Source: Rubritalea profundi | GTDB taxonomy: Bacteria > Verrucomicrobiota > Verrucomicrobiia > Verrucomicrobiales > Akkermansiaceae | Length of the DNA: 64,000 bases | Direction of reading: 5' to 3' | Assembly (NCBI RefSeq): GCF_002954445.1 | Contig: NZ_MQWA01000001.1 | Coordinates: 3,679,780 to 3,743,779 of the forward strand | Shown: in pieces, positions 1-8,553 of the stretch | How positions within the stretch are numbered: the first letter of the stretch is position 1 | Layout of the letters: the number at the start of each line of letters is the position of its first letter | Translations under genes and position numbers: made by a program | The notes under the pieces: model-generated | What the model was told of the DNA's origin: nothing | Databases searched by the model: none | What the model saw: only the letters and a program-made list of their open reading frames with translations

Positions 1-180
1 GTGGGGTGGCATTTGAGCATTGCCACAGCCGCGTGTATTCGTTTTGAAACTAGAGAGAGGAAGACGATCAACCGCTTCAATGATGAAGTGAACAAGGTCG
101 TCATCAGCTACCCAGTCCCGTAAATCCGGAGGCAGTAGCATCGGGGTGTCACGGTCTACAGTTACGAATCTCTCAACCAT
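1..180 (-). CDS. IS1182-type transposase, N-terminal part (runs off the left edge)
   Basis: Reading the minus strand from the ATG at 178-180 gives 60 uninterrupted codons up to the window edge. The product starts MVERFVTVDRDTPMLLPPDL and continues with RDWVADDDLVHFIIEAVDRLPL and a short stretch ending GCGNAQMPPH. This matches the N-terminus I know for IS1182/IS4-superfamily transposases, where the LLPPDLRDWVPEDHLARFV-like block and the following DUF772 helical region precede the DDE catalytic domain. The catalytic residues lie outside the window, so activity cannot be judged. The terminal inverted repeat should lie upstream of the start, between about 181 and 330, but I could not pair it without the other end. 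Confidence 0.75.
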   Translation of the reverse strand, partial: MVERFVTVDRDTPMLLPPDLRDWVADDDLVHFIIEAVDRLPLSSFKTNTRGCGNAQMPPH

Positions 181-434
181 GAGCTCACTCTAGCAGATTT
201 TAAGATTGTGAGGAAGGTAAGTCCGACAGACTCTTAAAGATTATATAATTCCGCTGGGAGACTGACGGATAGTAATTTGCTTTTTCTTGGGAAAAGTGGT
301 CAGTGCCATTGGGGTCAGATCTATAGCAAGAAGTCTACGAATAGAGAGAAAGTGCGAAGGTGAGTAGGGCTATTTGCTTCATTTTTCTATTTGTCGATGA
401 CGGGGTGGGACTAATATGGGGTGACGATATGAAG
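181..434. other. Non-coding flank of the insertion sequence
   Basis: No convincing coding sequence is seen here. It should contain the end of the IS element and its promoter. A decamer GTCAGTGCCA occurs at 299-308 and again at 456-465, and TGGGGTCA at 313-320 has its reverse complement TGACCCCA at 561-568. These small repeats may belong to IS ends or to older insertions, but I cannot define an element boundary. Confidence 0.3.
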
Positions 435-734
435 TCAGGAATCATAGGTTTGGATGTCAGTGCCACTCAAGCTTTTATAGTTCGCTTTCATCCGTTCTTG
501 CGGTGGGTTCTCTGTTCCCGTTTCTTCTGAGACTGTTGACGCTGCAGAGCGTTTCGATTGACCCCATACGAAGGCGGCGGCTTGGATGCGTGCTGTCACT
601 TGGCCGCTGGCTGTGAGTGTGCCTACATTGTAACCGTAGCTACCTTGGGTGATGGGATCTGCATCTAGTCGGGTGGTCACGGGGTTGTGATTCACTCGGC
701 CTTGACCCACAAAGGATTGGTGAAACAGGGGCAT
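435..734 (-). CDS. Hypothetical protein of 99 aa
   Basis: I do not recognise a family. The support for a real gene is the translation signal: on the minus strand GAGGAG (741-746) sits six bases before the ATG at 732-734, one of the best Shine-Dalgarno sequences in the window. The product begins MPLFHQSFVGQG and is rich in Gly, Ser, Thr and Gln, with a middle block GYNVGTLTASGQVTARIQ; no signal peptide, membrane segment or cysteine motif is visible. Its 5' end overlaps a second minus-strand ORF at 692-865 in another frame, and it lies beside the truncated transposase. It may be accessory cargo or a decayed fragment. Confidence 0.4.
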   Translation of the reverse strand: MPLFHQSFVGQGRVNHNPVTTRLDADPITQGSYGYNVGTLTASGQVTARIQAAAFVWGQSKRSAASTVSEETGTENPPQERMKANYKSLSGTDIQTYDS

Positions 735-865
735 GTCATACTCCTCAACACAAACTTAGCAGAGTGCTTAGGCCATTGCTCAACGCACCAATATTCCTCA
801 GCCATCGTATCAAATTCAATAAACGCTGGCTTACCATCCGCCTCGATTTTACCGCTGCGACTCAT
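692..865 (-). CDS. Hypothetical small protein of 57 aa
   Basis: A short ORF (ATG at 863-865) that encodes MSRSGKIEADGKPAFIEF followed by a Trp/Cys-containing tail with EYWCVEQW and MTCPC. It overlaps the 99-aa ORF downstream by 43 bases, and the ribosome-binding site of that gene lies inside it, which would fit translational coupling. The minus strand just upstream carries TATAAT-like and A/T-rich sequence (868-895). No family is recognised and the ORF could be fortuitous. Confidence 0.25.
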   Translation of the reverse strand: MSRSGKIEADGKPAFIEFDTMAEEYWCVEQWPKHSAKFVLRSMTCPCFTNPLWVKAE

Positions 866-912
866 AATTCTATAATTTTTTCACAAGATTATAAGTCGCT
901 TCCTTGCTGTGC

Positions 913-936
913 TTTTAGGCACAGTTCTAGGCACAG
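913..936. repeat. Two tandem 12-bp units (TTYTAGGCACAG)
   Basis: TTTTAGGCACAG at 913-924 is followed directly by TTCTAGGCACAG at 925-936, a tandem pair with one mismatch in otherwise unique intergenic DNA. It lies upstream of the 57-aa ORF and downstream of the IscA gene. Its meaning is unknown; it could be an operator for the small ORFs or a replication slip. Confidence 0.5.
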
Positions 937-1033
937 TCAAAAAAATCCTATATTCTACAAGGTGCTAGAGTAGACGCAGACGAGTGAGTCGTCTTCGCGG
1001 TTGCGCGTCACAGTCAGCGGGTGTGGTTAGTGA

Positions 1034-1399
1034 TTATTTACAATCGTCGGCAGGATCGTATGTGCCTTCTTCGCCTTTGGCCTCAAAGGATGTGCCGCAA
1101 CCACAGGAGCGTGACGCATTCGGGTTCTGGACTTTAAAGCCAGAGTCGGCGAGTGAGTATTCGTAGATGAGGTGGCAGCCTTTGAGGAATTCGAATGAGT
1201 CTTGGGAAACGTGGACGATAGCTCCATCTTCTTCGATAGTGTCGTCACCTTCGTGTGCTACATCCACCTCCATCACATACTGCATACCCGCGCAGCCACC
1301 ACGTGTGACTGAGAGACGAAGGCCGGAGCCTAGTGCGGCTTGCTTCTTAGCGAGGAGGTTCTTTACCTCTTTGATAGATGATTGCGTGAGTGTGATCAT
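1034..1399 (-). CDS. iscA: A-type iron-sulfur cluster carrier (IscA/ErpA/HesB family)
   Basis: The 121-aa product is an A-type carrier that accepts Fe-S clusters from a scaffold and passes them to apo-enzymes in the cytoplasm. The three family cysteines are present: Cys36 in RGGCAGMQY, and Cys99 and Cys101 in SRSCGCGTSF. Length and the tail fit the family, apart from a short acidic extension ending in an extra Cys120. The gene is divergent from the cysteine desulfurase, with about 130 bases between the starts, so the two probably serve one assembly pathway. The usual partners (IscU/SufBCD, IscR) are not in the window. Whether it is IscA, SufA or ErpA in role cannot be told from sequence. Confidence 0.92.
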   Translation of the reverse strand: MITLTQSSIKEVKNLLAKKQAALGSGLRLSVTRGGCAGMQYVMEVDVAHEGDDTIEEDGAIVHVSQDSFEFLKGCHLIYEYSLADSGFKVQNPNASRSCGCGTSFEAKGEEGTYDPADDCK

Positions 1400-1531
1400 G
1401 ATGGTGTCGGTCTTGTTGGCGGAAGATAAGCGTGTATTGGCCGATCATCCAATCAAACTTTACAAAATTCGCAGTAGATTTCATAGTTCTGACACTTGAA
1501 TACTACGATCTCTGTGTTTAGCCTCAAAAGT

Positions 1532-2710
1532 ATGATCTACCTCGACTCCAACGCGACGACTCAAGTGCATCCAGATGTGCTGGAAGCTATGTTGCCGTAT
1601 CTCACAGATCAGTGCTACAATCCGTCTAGTGGGTATCGTGCTGGTAAGGCTGTGAAGAAGGCGATCGACAAGGCGCGGACACAAGTCGCGAAGTTGATCG
1701 GAGCCGAGCCCGAGGAGATTGTTTTCACTGGTTGTGGTACCGAGTCAAACAATGCAGCCTTATTTTCGTTAGCCAATGCTGTGGGTAAGGGTAAACGGGT
1801 CATTACGAGCCAGATCGAGCACAGTTCCATCCTGCGGGTCTGCGAGCACTTGGAAAAACAAGGCTACGCTGTCGAGCGTGTCGGAGTGGATGAAAGTGGT
1901 AGGTTAGATCTTCATGCGTGGAAACAAGCGGTCGAGTTAGATGACGCAGGCTTTGCCACTCTTATGTGGGCCAACAATGAGACGGGTGTGATCCAGCCAG
2001 TGGCAGAAGCTGTAGCGCTAGCCAAGTCGGCAGGGATTCCATTTCATAGCGATGCCATTCAGGCAGTTGGGAAAACGCCGATTGATCTACAGCAGGAGGA
2101 CATAGATTTCATGTCGATTTCAGGTCATAAATTCCACGCGCCTAAGGGGGTGGGAGCTTTGTACGTGAACAAGAATGTCTCCTTCGATCCATTACTGTTC
2201 GGTGGTGGTCAGGAGGCAGGACGCCGGAGCGGTACAGAAAATGTGGCATCGATCATAGCGATGGGGGCCGCGGCTGAAATGATGCAACTACGCCTAGACG
2301 CTGACGGCCATGCTGGAGTTGCCGCCTTGCGTGATCACTTCGAGAAACGTCTCATGGCTGAAGTCGATGGCGTGTTGGTCAATGGCTCCAAAGAATTTAG
2401 AACAAAAAACACTGCCCACTTGGCCTTTGAAAACTGTGAGGCCGCTGGCTTGCTCATTTTATTAGATGAATACGGGATGGCCTGTTCGGCTGGTTCAGCC
2501 TGTATGACGGGCAAGCAAAAACCCTCGCATGTCCAAACCGCGATGGGCTACAGCGCAAAGCGCGCTAAGAGCAGTCTGCGTATTTCCTTTTCCATACTAA
2601 GCACCATGGAAGAAACCAATGATGCTGTAGAGATGGTGAAAAAAGCAGTGCGAAAGCTACGCAGTGTCCAAGGTTTTAGCGGTGTTGGACCCGTTACAGT
2701 CTACACATAG
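1532..2710 (+). CDS. iscS: Cysteine desulfurase (NifS/IscS family)
   Basis: A PLP-dependent class V aminotransferase-fold enzyme that takes sulfur from cysteine for Fe-S clusters and thiolation. I chose the ATG at 1532 because the product then starts MIYLDSNATT, the standard NifS/IscS N-terminus; the in-frame extension back to 1496 adds 12 unconserved residues. The PLP lysine is Lys200 in ISGHKFHAP and the catalytic cysteine is Cys318 in ACSAGSACMTG, followed by the SLRISFS block. At 392 aa the length is normal. It is divergently arranged with the A-type carrier gene. The substrate-loop form GSACMTG looks more NifS-like than E. coli IscS-like, so the exact subgroup is open. Confidence 0.93.
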   Translation: MIYLDSNATTQVHPDVLEAMLPYLTDQCYNPSSGYRAGKAVKKAIDKARTQVAKLIGAEPEEIVFTGCGTESNNAALFSLANAVGKGKRVITSQIEHSSILRVCEHLEKQGYAVERVGVDESGRLDLHAWKQAVELDDAGFATLMWANNETGVIQPVAEAVALAKSAGIPFHSDAIQAVGKTPIDLQQEDIDFMSISGHKFHAPKGVGALYVNKNVSFDPLLFGGGQEAGRRSGTENVASIIAMGAAAEMMQLRLDADGHAGVAALRDHFEKRLMAEVDGVLVNGSKEFRTKNTAHLAFENCEAAGLLILLDEYGMACSAGSACMTGKQKPSHVQTAMGYSAKRAKSSLRISFSILSTMEETNDAVEMVKKAVRKLRSVQGFSGVGPVTVYT

Positions 2711-2715
2711 AGTTA

Positions 2716-4758
2716 CTAACTGTTTGTAGGGGGATAATATTCAGTCACTAGCTTCTCCGCTAATAATTTGCGCTGTTCTCTAGGCTTCCAGAGCATGAGC
2801 CGGTAGAGGAAAAAGTAGCGGACAATGAGCCGGAAGCGTTGCCAGAATGGGTGTTTGCTCCATTTTTCTGCAGACACGGTGACTTCATTCCCGAGGTAAC
2901 AAACATCTCCAAGTGGTCGGAGTCGGTCGCTGAGCTCCACGTCTTCCATCAATGGTTGGTCTGTGAGGCAGGAGTATTTGAGTGCGGTTGGTCGGTGAAG
3001 AAATTGTGCTTGGTCGCCAAAACTAGTGCGGCCGAAGAACGCACGAAACTCATTGAGTACTTCTATCAATAAAAGACCAGCTCCGGAGCTGTCGAAACGC
3101 TGGCCCAAGCAACCACCAACCATAGCTGGGTTGGCGGCGATGTTTTTACTGAGCAGTTGGAGAGCGTTGTGAGGAAGTTGTGCGTCGGCGTGGAGGATGA
3201 TGACCCAGTCGGAGTTGGCGGATTCTACTCCAGTCTTAATCTGCAGCCCGCGACCCGCTGGTGATTGTATGATCCTACAGCCGCTAGCTGCAGTGAGGGA
3301 ATCGTCTGTAGACTGAGCATCGACAATGATGATTTCACTGGCTGAATGCGACTGTTGTTGAATACTTTTTAAGGCATCTAAAAGGCCTTTTCCTGAATTT
3401 TTAGTAGGGATAACAATGCTGATGTCAGTTAACTCCTTTGTTGTTAGCTTGCGCACACTAGTGTTAAGAATACGTTTCCTACCTAGAACCTCCCAAAGGC
3501 TCAGAGCGATAAAGGGCAGCCAGAATAACCAACGGGCATAGACGGGCATCGCCCAATATCCATTGAGTTCGAGTTGTTGCCACACTAGGAAATAGAGTCC
3601 AAAGCTGACACTCAATGACAGCCAAGAAGCGCGTGGCGATAAGGCGGCGAATGGCAGTAGCCATGCAAGGTACCAAAAGTGGATGATGGGTGATAGTAAG
3701 ACCAATGCTGTCAGAGCTGAGACCGCTGCGCTGAGCCCCGTGAGTCTGCGTCTGTAAAACTGATAGGCTATGGAGAACCATACTAGTGTGTAAAAGGTAG
3801 CGGTCAGACCATTGACGAGTATTCGCTGGTTGTAGACGCCGCTAATGTCAGTGGGAAGGAGCTGGAGAACTTGGTAGACTGGCCCATTGAAGCTACCTAT
3901 TGAGCCGAAATGGACGACTGCCGCAAGCATGCTTTCCACTTGGTCAATGAAGGGGATAAGTGGGATGACAAAGGCCAGTCCAAACGCTAACCACATTTTC
4001 AATGGGCTTCGCCAGAGAAGAAAGGGGATGGCAACCGCGACCATGAGCTTGAAATGGATGGCAAAAGCGAGTGCTGTGCCAGCTAGCATATAGTGCTTTT
4101 TATTAAGTGCTAGAATGCCAGCAACGAGGCAGAGTACCATCAGGATATCAAAGTGGGCTTCAGCTGAAAACGCGAGAAAGGCAATCGGGCTGAGAGAGTA
4201 AAACGCCGCCCATTTGAGAGGTTTTCCTAGTTGCCTCAATAAGGCTAAGAAACAAGCGATTAGGATCATATCTAACAATGAAAAAACCAGCTTATAGCTT
4301 GTGGATGAGTACCCTAGTTTATTGATCAAAGAGAAAGCGAAGATCGCAATGGGTGGGTAGGCTGTCGGCTGATCACGGTGGTTCATCAATTCCCAATGAG
4401 CATCATGATAAGGCTGTCGTATGGGGTTGTCAGCAAGTGCGATGTAGGGATCTTCACCAGCGGCGAGAAGTTTACCCTCCCAAAGGTAGCGGTGGATGTC
4501 ATCTGATGGAGCAGCCTGTGCAACGAGAACGCGTACGATGATGGCGGGGATAAGGATGGCCAGTAGGGTGGCGCGTGTGGTGGTAAATTTTGGAAAGAGA
4601 AGGACAGAGGCTAAACCTAGAATGCCCATTCCAATGGTAAGCATAGTTCTGGAGCTACCAGCAGAGTCGAAGCTGGTGGTTACCTGCCCGTAAAGACACG
4701 CAAGCAGGCAAAGTAGAAGGATGCAGGATAACCATGCGATATTGCGTGGTTGAAGCAT
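2716..4758 (-). CDS. Two-domain glycosyltransferase: polyprenyl-sugar-type membrane GT fused to a TIGR04283-like GT2 domain
   Basis: The 680-aa product joins two enzymes. Residues 1-430 form a membrane domain with about ten hydrophobic segments and the luminal motif APSDDIHRYLWEGKL near residue 83, typical of GT87/mannosyltransferase-type (DUF2029-like) polyprenyl-phosphosugar transferases. From residue 444 a soluble GT2 domain begins with ISIVIPTKNSGKG, has D481 in IVDAQSTDD, the HADA metal motif near 525 and MEDVELSDRL near 604. This C-terminal part looks like the TIGR04283 glycosyltransferases, which NCBI associates with arsenosugar biosynthesis and selenium-domain clusters. Its start codon overlaps the stop of the preceding GT2 gene (TAATG), so the two are co-translated. 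The acceptor is unknown. Confidence 0.8.
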   Translation of the reverse strand: MLQPRNIAWLSCILLLCLLACLYGQVTTSFDSAGSSRTMLTIGMGILGLASVLLFPKFTTTRATLLAILIPAIIVRVLVAQAAPSDDIHRYLWEGKLLAAGEDPYIALADNPIRQPYHDAHWELMNHRDQPTAYPPIAIFAFSLINKLGYSSTSYKLVFSLLDMILIACFLALLRQLGKPLKWAAFYSLSPIAFLAFSAEAHFDILMVLCLVAGILALNKKHYMLAGTALAFAIHFKLMVAVAIPFLLWRSPLKMWLAFGLAFVIPLIPFIDQVESMLAAVVHFGSIGSFNGPVYQVLQLLPTDISGVYNQRILVNGLTATFYTLVWFSIAYQFYRRRLTGLSAAVSALTALVLLSPIIHFWYLAWLLPFAALSPRASWLSLSVSFGLYFLVWQQLELNGYWAMPVYARWLFWLPFIALSLWEVLGRKRILNTSVRKLTTKELTDISIVIPTKNSGKGLLDALKSIQQQSHSASEIIIVDAQSTDDSLTAASGCRIIQSPAGRGLQIKTGVESANSDWVIILHADAQLPHNALQLLSKNIAANPAMVGGCLGQRFDSSGAGLLLIEVLNEFRAFFGRTSFGDQAQFLHRPTALKYSCLTDQPLMEDVELSDRLRPLGDVCYLGNEVTVSAEKWSKHPFWQRFRLIVRYFFLYRLMLWKPREQRKLLAEKLVTEYYPPTNS

Positions 4759-6233
4759 TAGTTCTTTTTCGATGACTGTTTATCCTCTAACATACTCTTT
4801 GCACTAAAGAGGAAAAAACCAGCGGCGTAGAGGATAAAGAAGGGGGCAGCGCCTGGCAGTCCATTCAAGCTGTAGCTAATAGCTGTGGCAGTTGCGTAAA
4901 CAGCTAAAGTCAGCTCGATCATTGGCATGTATCGACTACGGTGAGAGTATGCCACTTTTCCATCACCCAATTTAGCAGTTCTAACGAAAGGAGATTGGAC
5001 TCCAATAAAGCCTTCTAAGCAGGCTCGGGCATTGGAAAAACAAATACCGAACCCGATGAGCAAGAGCATGGGAAGTCGAGTGATAAATAGCCACCAGCGC
5101 TTTGGATTAATCCACATTTCGGCAGTTAGGTACAATAAGCTAGGGCCAACCATTGCCAGGCTAAGTGGGACAATATACCAACTCAAAACGAAGTCGCTGA
5201 ATGGATTTGCATCACTGAGAGCTAGTGGTAGGCCAAGGACGGCCTGCAACAACATGCATAAGTGGAGGCAATAGTGGGTGAGGTGAAAGCTCGATTCAAT
5301 CTTCTGACGCAGCGGGATTTCAGCTTCCCAAACTTTCGGTAGAATCTTGATGGCAGTCTGAATAGATCCCTTGGCCCAGCGAAATTGTTGGGAGCGGAAA
5401 GCCGCATAGCTGGAGGGGATTTCTGCTGGCACCACGAGGTCAGGCAGGTAGTGGATCTTCCAATTTCTGAGTTGAGCACGGTAGGAAAGATCCAAGTCTT
5501 CGGTGAGGGTGTCGGCATTCCAGCCACCTGCGTCATCGATTGCGCTGCGACGCCATACTCCAGCGGTGCCATTGAAGTTGAGAAAGTAGTCATTGTAGGA
5601 TCGCGCCACTTGCTCGACAACAAAGTGGCCGTCGATCCCGACACTTTGTGCCTTGGTGAATAGAGATGCATTTTCGTTAAGAAATCCCCATCTGGCTTGG
5701 ACTAGACCATATTGCTTATTGGCTAACAGGTGTGGGATGGTACGCAGAAGGTAGTCCCTAGGTGGGACGAAATCTGAGTCAAAGATGGTGACATACGGGG
5801 CATCACAAATCTGCAGACCGTAATCGAGCGCACCAGCTTTGTAGCCAGATCTGTCAGTTCTTCTCACTGCTGAGATCTGATAGCCTTGGGCCAATAGTTC
5901 GCTAACTACTTTGTCAACGAGTGTGCATGTGTCGTCATTCGAGTCATCGAGCACTTGGATGATGTGCTTGTCTGAGGGGTACTCCATTGCCGCGACCGCT
6001 CTTATCACACGCTCAGCAACGTTCAGTTCGTTGTAGAGAGGTATTTGGGTGAGTACTACAGGCAGTTCGGTGTCATCGATTGTTAGGGGAACAATGGCAG
6101 CATTCTGAACCTTCATTTTCTTTTGTGCTCTAAAAAAGAGAATGAGCATGAAGTAGTGGTGAAAACCATAGAGGACCAGAATGGCGCTGCACAAGAGGTA
6201 GAGTGCTAGGAGTAGAGTGAATGCAAAGGGCAT
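4758..6233 (-). CDS. Processive family 2 glycosyltransferase, cellulose-synthase-like membrane protein
   Basis: The 491-aa product has an N-terminal membrane segment (residues 5-35), a cytoplasmic GT-A domain and four or more C-terminal membrane segments. The catalytic signature of processive beta-glycosyltransferases is complete: Asp-Asp 96-97 in VLDDSNDDT, DSD at 152-154, TED at 244-246 and QQFRW at 282-286. These are the residues that bind UDP-sugar and polymer in cellulose, hyaluronan and mannan synthases. No PilZ domain is present, and no BcsB-like partner is nearby, so it is closer to CsLA/mannan-synthase-type or glucosyltransferases than to BcsA. It is followed by the fused glycosyltransferase with overlapping stop and start. 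The polymer made is not predictable. Confidence 0.85.
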   Translation of the reverse strand: MPFAFTLLLALYLLCSAILVLYGFHHYFMLILFFRAQKKMKVQNAAIVPLTIDDTELPVVLTQIPLYNELNVAERVIRAVAAMEYPSDKHIIQVLDDSNDDTCTLVDKVVSELLAQGYQISAVRRTDRSGYKAGALDYGLQICDAPYVTIFDSDFVPPRDYLLRTIPHLLANKQYGLVQARWGFLNENASLFTKAQSVGIDGHFVVEQVARSYNDYFLNFNGTAGVWRRSAIDDAGGWNADTLTEDLDLSYRAQLRNWKIHYLPDLVVPAEIPSSYAAFRSQQFRWAKGSIQTAIKILPKVWEAEIPLRQKIESSFHLTHYCLHLCMLLQAVLGLPLALSDANPFSDFVLSWYIVPLSLAMVGPSLLYLTAEMWINPKRWWLFITRLPMLLLIGFGICFSNARACLEGFIGVQSPFVRTAKLGDGKVAYSHRSRYMPMIELTLAVYATATAISYSLNGLPGAAPFFILYAAGFFLFSAKSMLEDKQSSKKN

Positions 6234-6283
6234 TAGGTATGTGAAGTGGGTGTGACTTTCGGGAGCAAACTAGAAATTGCCAG

Positions 6284-8524
6284 CTATTTCAGATTTTTGC
6301 GCTCTTGTAGTTCACGAATCTGTACTGGAGAGGCTGGCAGTGAATCGAGGAATCTTACTCCATTTTCTCCTTCCCGGCCAAAACTCAAGACTCCAGTCGG
6401 ACATTGTTGGACGCAGGCGGAACAACGCACGCACTGAGGGTCTTCCATTGCTAGTCCTTTGTTTGCAAAGTTCATGATGTCGATTCCTTGGTGGCAGACT
6501 GATGTGCAGACATTGCACGAGATGCATTTGCTCTTATCGGCAAAAATGCGGAACTTGGTAAAGCGTGCGTAGATGTGCATCAGTGCCGCGAGCGGGCAAG
6601 CAAATCGACACCAAACACGGCCAGAGAAATGGGTGTAGAATGCGACACCTAGGATTCCCGCAAAGATGAGATCGACAAAGTAGGCGTAGTTCAAGATTGG
6701 TATGCCATTGAACATCGAGTTAGACAGTGAGAGCAGGGGCGAGCTGGGGAATATCCATCCCAGAATTCGGAAAAGCATAATGAGCAATGCTATGGCAAGG
6801 AATGCCTGCCCGATCATATTTAGTCGACTCACTTTTGAGCCATGGGGCATTTTGTGGCGATGGGTGTCTCCAACTGTCTCGGCAAGTGCTCCACAGGAAC
6901 AAATCCAGCCACAGTAGGAACCTTTCCCCCAGCGACGAACCATCAATGGGATAAGAACGAAGGTCTGGAGAAGACCAATGATGAGCCATCCCCAAATGGG
7001 AGCAGAGGTGAACCAATTGTAGATGAATAATGGCCAAGCTAAAATGAATCCATAAGCGCGCCAGTAGGAGTGATCAGGGAATAGCGTGTCACCAATCCAA
7101 CCGCCAATTCCAGTTTCAAAAACACCGTTATTACCGAGATAGGGTAAGATGAGTTCAGGTAAAATAAAAAGTGGTATCCACTGAATGAGAGCGAGGGTGA
7201 TGGTTTGCCTAGTGATATATGGGGTGTTTCGGCGCTTGATTCTACGGTAGCCAAATATGCTCACCATCAGGCAGTAAGCCAAGGTATAATAAAAACCACG
7301 CTGGCTAGCGGAATTTCTTAATGTGTGGAGGACGCTCGTCTGTTCGTCGGCAATACTTTGAACTCCAGAAAAGATCCATTCTACCATTGGTTTGGGGTCG
7401 AGCCCTCCGATGATATATTTTTTCCAATGGTAAAGCCAGGTGAAGAAGATAACGGAAAGCACAAGTGTGACCCACCACTTGGTGGTGCGTTCACCTGAAA
7501 TCTCAAGACCGCTTTTACGGAAAAAGGCGAGTGGCGGGTTGCGGCCGATGAGTGAGAATACCGCATCGTTAGGGAAAGACTGTTCTTCACCATTGTGATC
7601 CAGAGTCACAGAGTCGGGGTCGATGGATGTTGGTGAAGATGGCAGGTAGAGTTGAACTTTACCGGACTCTGCAAGCGACTGGAGCTTCTCGATGTTTTCT
7701 GGTTTTGGTCGGGTGAGTGCATCTTTGCGATAACTCATGCTCACTCGTGCTCCGGCTTCGGTAAGAGCAATGAGAGCCTCTGCCGCCGAGTCACCACCAC
7801 CCACGATGAGAACATCTTTGCCAGTGAAGGCTTTAGGATCGTGTAGTCGATTACTTACCTTATCTAGTTCCTCGCCAGGGATGTTCATTTTGCGGAAATC
7901 ACCAGAACGCCCAATCGCCACAATCACCCTAAGAGCCTGCCATTCTTGGCCTTTGTTAGCCGTGTTTTTGAGGAGAAATCTTGATTTATGGCGCTCGATC
8001 TTTTCTATGTGTCCAATAGTTGTTTCGATACCAGCGTCTTCGACCTGCTGCAGGATGTCCTCTATCAGCCCTTCCTTCACGACGTTATTAGGTGAATCGT
8101 ATTGGATGCCACCACTGGGAGTCATCTCAGTGGGGTAGGTAAAAATGGGCTTTGCTTTAGGAAAGTTTTTGATGGTAGAAAAACTGCTGCTAGCCTCGAT
8201 GATGATATAGCGGAGTCCCGCTTTTTTTGCATCAATAGCAGCTGAGTAACCACTGATGCCGCCACCAATAATGGCCACATCATAGACCTCTTGCTCTGCT
8301 TTACTGCGCTGCTGCTGGTAGTCCGATTCTGTGAGAATGGCGTGAATAGCACGTGCTCCAGTCTCCGAAGAAAACTTTAGAAGCGGCACACCTGATAGAT
8401 CTCCTACTACCCGAACACCGGGAATCCGAGTGAGGCCATCTTCACCCACAACGGGTAGGTTCTCAACAGCTCCGGAGGGCCATTGACCATGCAGCCAGTG
8501 GTAGTATCGCGTGATGATGTTCAT
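6284..8524 (-). CDS. FAD/NAD(P) oxidoreductase fused to a NapH-like membrane polyferredoxin
   Basis: The 746-aa protein is a redox fusion. Residues 80-340 form a thioredoxin-reductase-like flavoprotein: FAD-binding GGGISG at 87-92, a second Rossmann motif IVGGGDSAAEAL near 240, and an NAIGR-like ending (SLIGRNPP). The CXXC of true thioredoxin reductases is absent. After about residue 350 come four to six membrane helices with two cysteine clusters (CGWICSCGA and WCRFACPLAA) as in NapH/CcoG/RdxA-type proteins. The tail has two 4Fe-4S ferredoxin motifs, Cys667/670/673/677 and Cys698/701/704/708. The layout would carry electrons from NAD(P)H via FAD to membrane clusters. The acceptor is unknown. 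It lies between the GT2 gene and a DUF547 gene on the same strand. Confidence 0.82.
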   Translation of the reverse strand: MNIITRYYHWLHGQWPSGAVENLPVVGEDGLTRIPGVRVVGDLSGVPLLKFSSETGARAIHAILTESDYQQQRSKAEQEVYDVAIIGGGISGYSAAIDAKKAGLRYIIIEASSSFSTIKNFPKAKPIFTYPTEMTPSGGIQYDSPNNVVKEGLIEDILQQVEDAGIETTIGHIEKIERHKSRFLLKNTANKGQEWQALRVIVAIGRSGDFRKMNIPGEELDKVSNRLHDPKAFTGKDVLIVGGGDSAAEALIALTEAGARVSMSYRKDALTRPKPENIEKLQSLAESGKVQLYLPSSPTSIDPDSVTLDHNGEEQSFPNDAVFSLIGRNPPLAFFRKSGLEISGERTTKWWVTLVLSVIFFTWLYHWKKYIIGGLDPKPMVEWIFSGVQSIADEQTSVLHTLRNSASQRGFYYTLAYCLMVSIFGYRRIKRRNTPYITRQTITLALIQWIPLFILPELILPYLGNNGVFETGIGGWIGDTLFPDHSYWRAYGFILAWPLFIYNWFTSAPIWGWLIIGLLQTFVLIPLMVRRWGKGSYCGWICSCGALAETVGDTHRHKMPHGSKVSRLNMIGQAFLAIALLIMLFRILGWIFPSSPLLSLSNSMFNGIPILNYAYFVDLIFAGILGVAFYTHFSGRVWCRFACPLAALMHIYARFTKFRIFADKSKCISCNVCTSVCHQGIDIMNFANKGLAMEDPQCVRCSACVQQCPTGVLSFGREGENGVRFLDSLPASPVQIRELQERKNLK

Positions 8525-8553
8525 TTGATGAAGTGTTGATTATGCGTTTTCAA

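Noticed and set aside
971-1000. Short hairpin AGACGA-x5-TCGTCT after iscA
   Set aside because: Six-base stem with no T-run on either strand, so not a convincing terminator.
1496-1531. In-frame N-terminal extension of the cysteine desulfurase
   Set aside because: The extra 12 residues have no family match and MIYLDSNATT is the standard start.
7381-8352. Several ORFs of 60-130 codons within the FAD-polyferredoxin gene
   Set aside because: They lie in other frames of a protein whose FAD, NAD and ferredoxin motifs are all in one frame.
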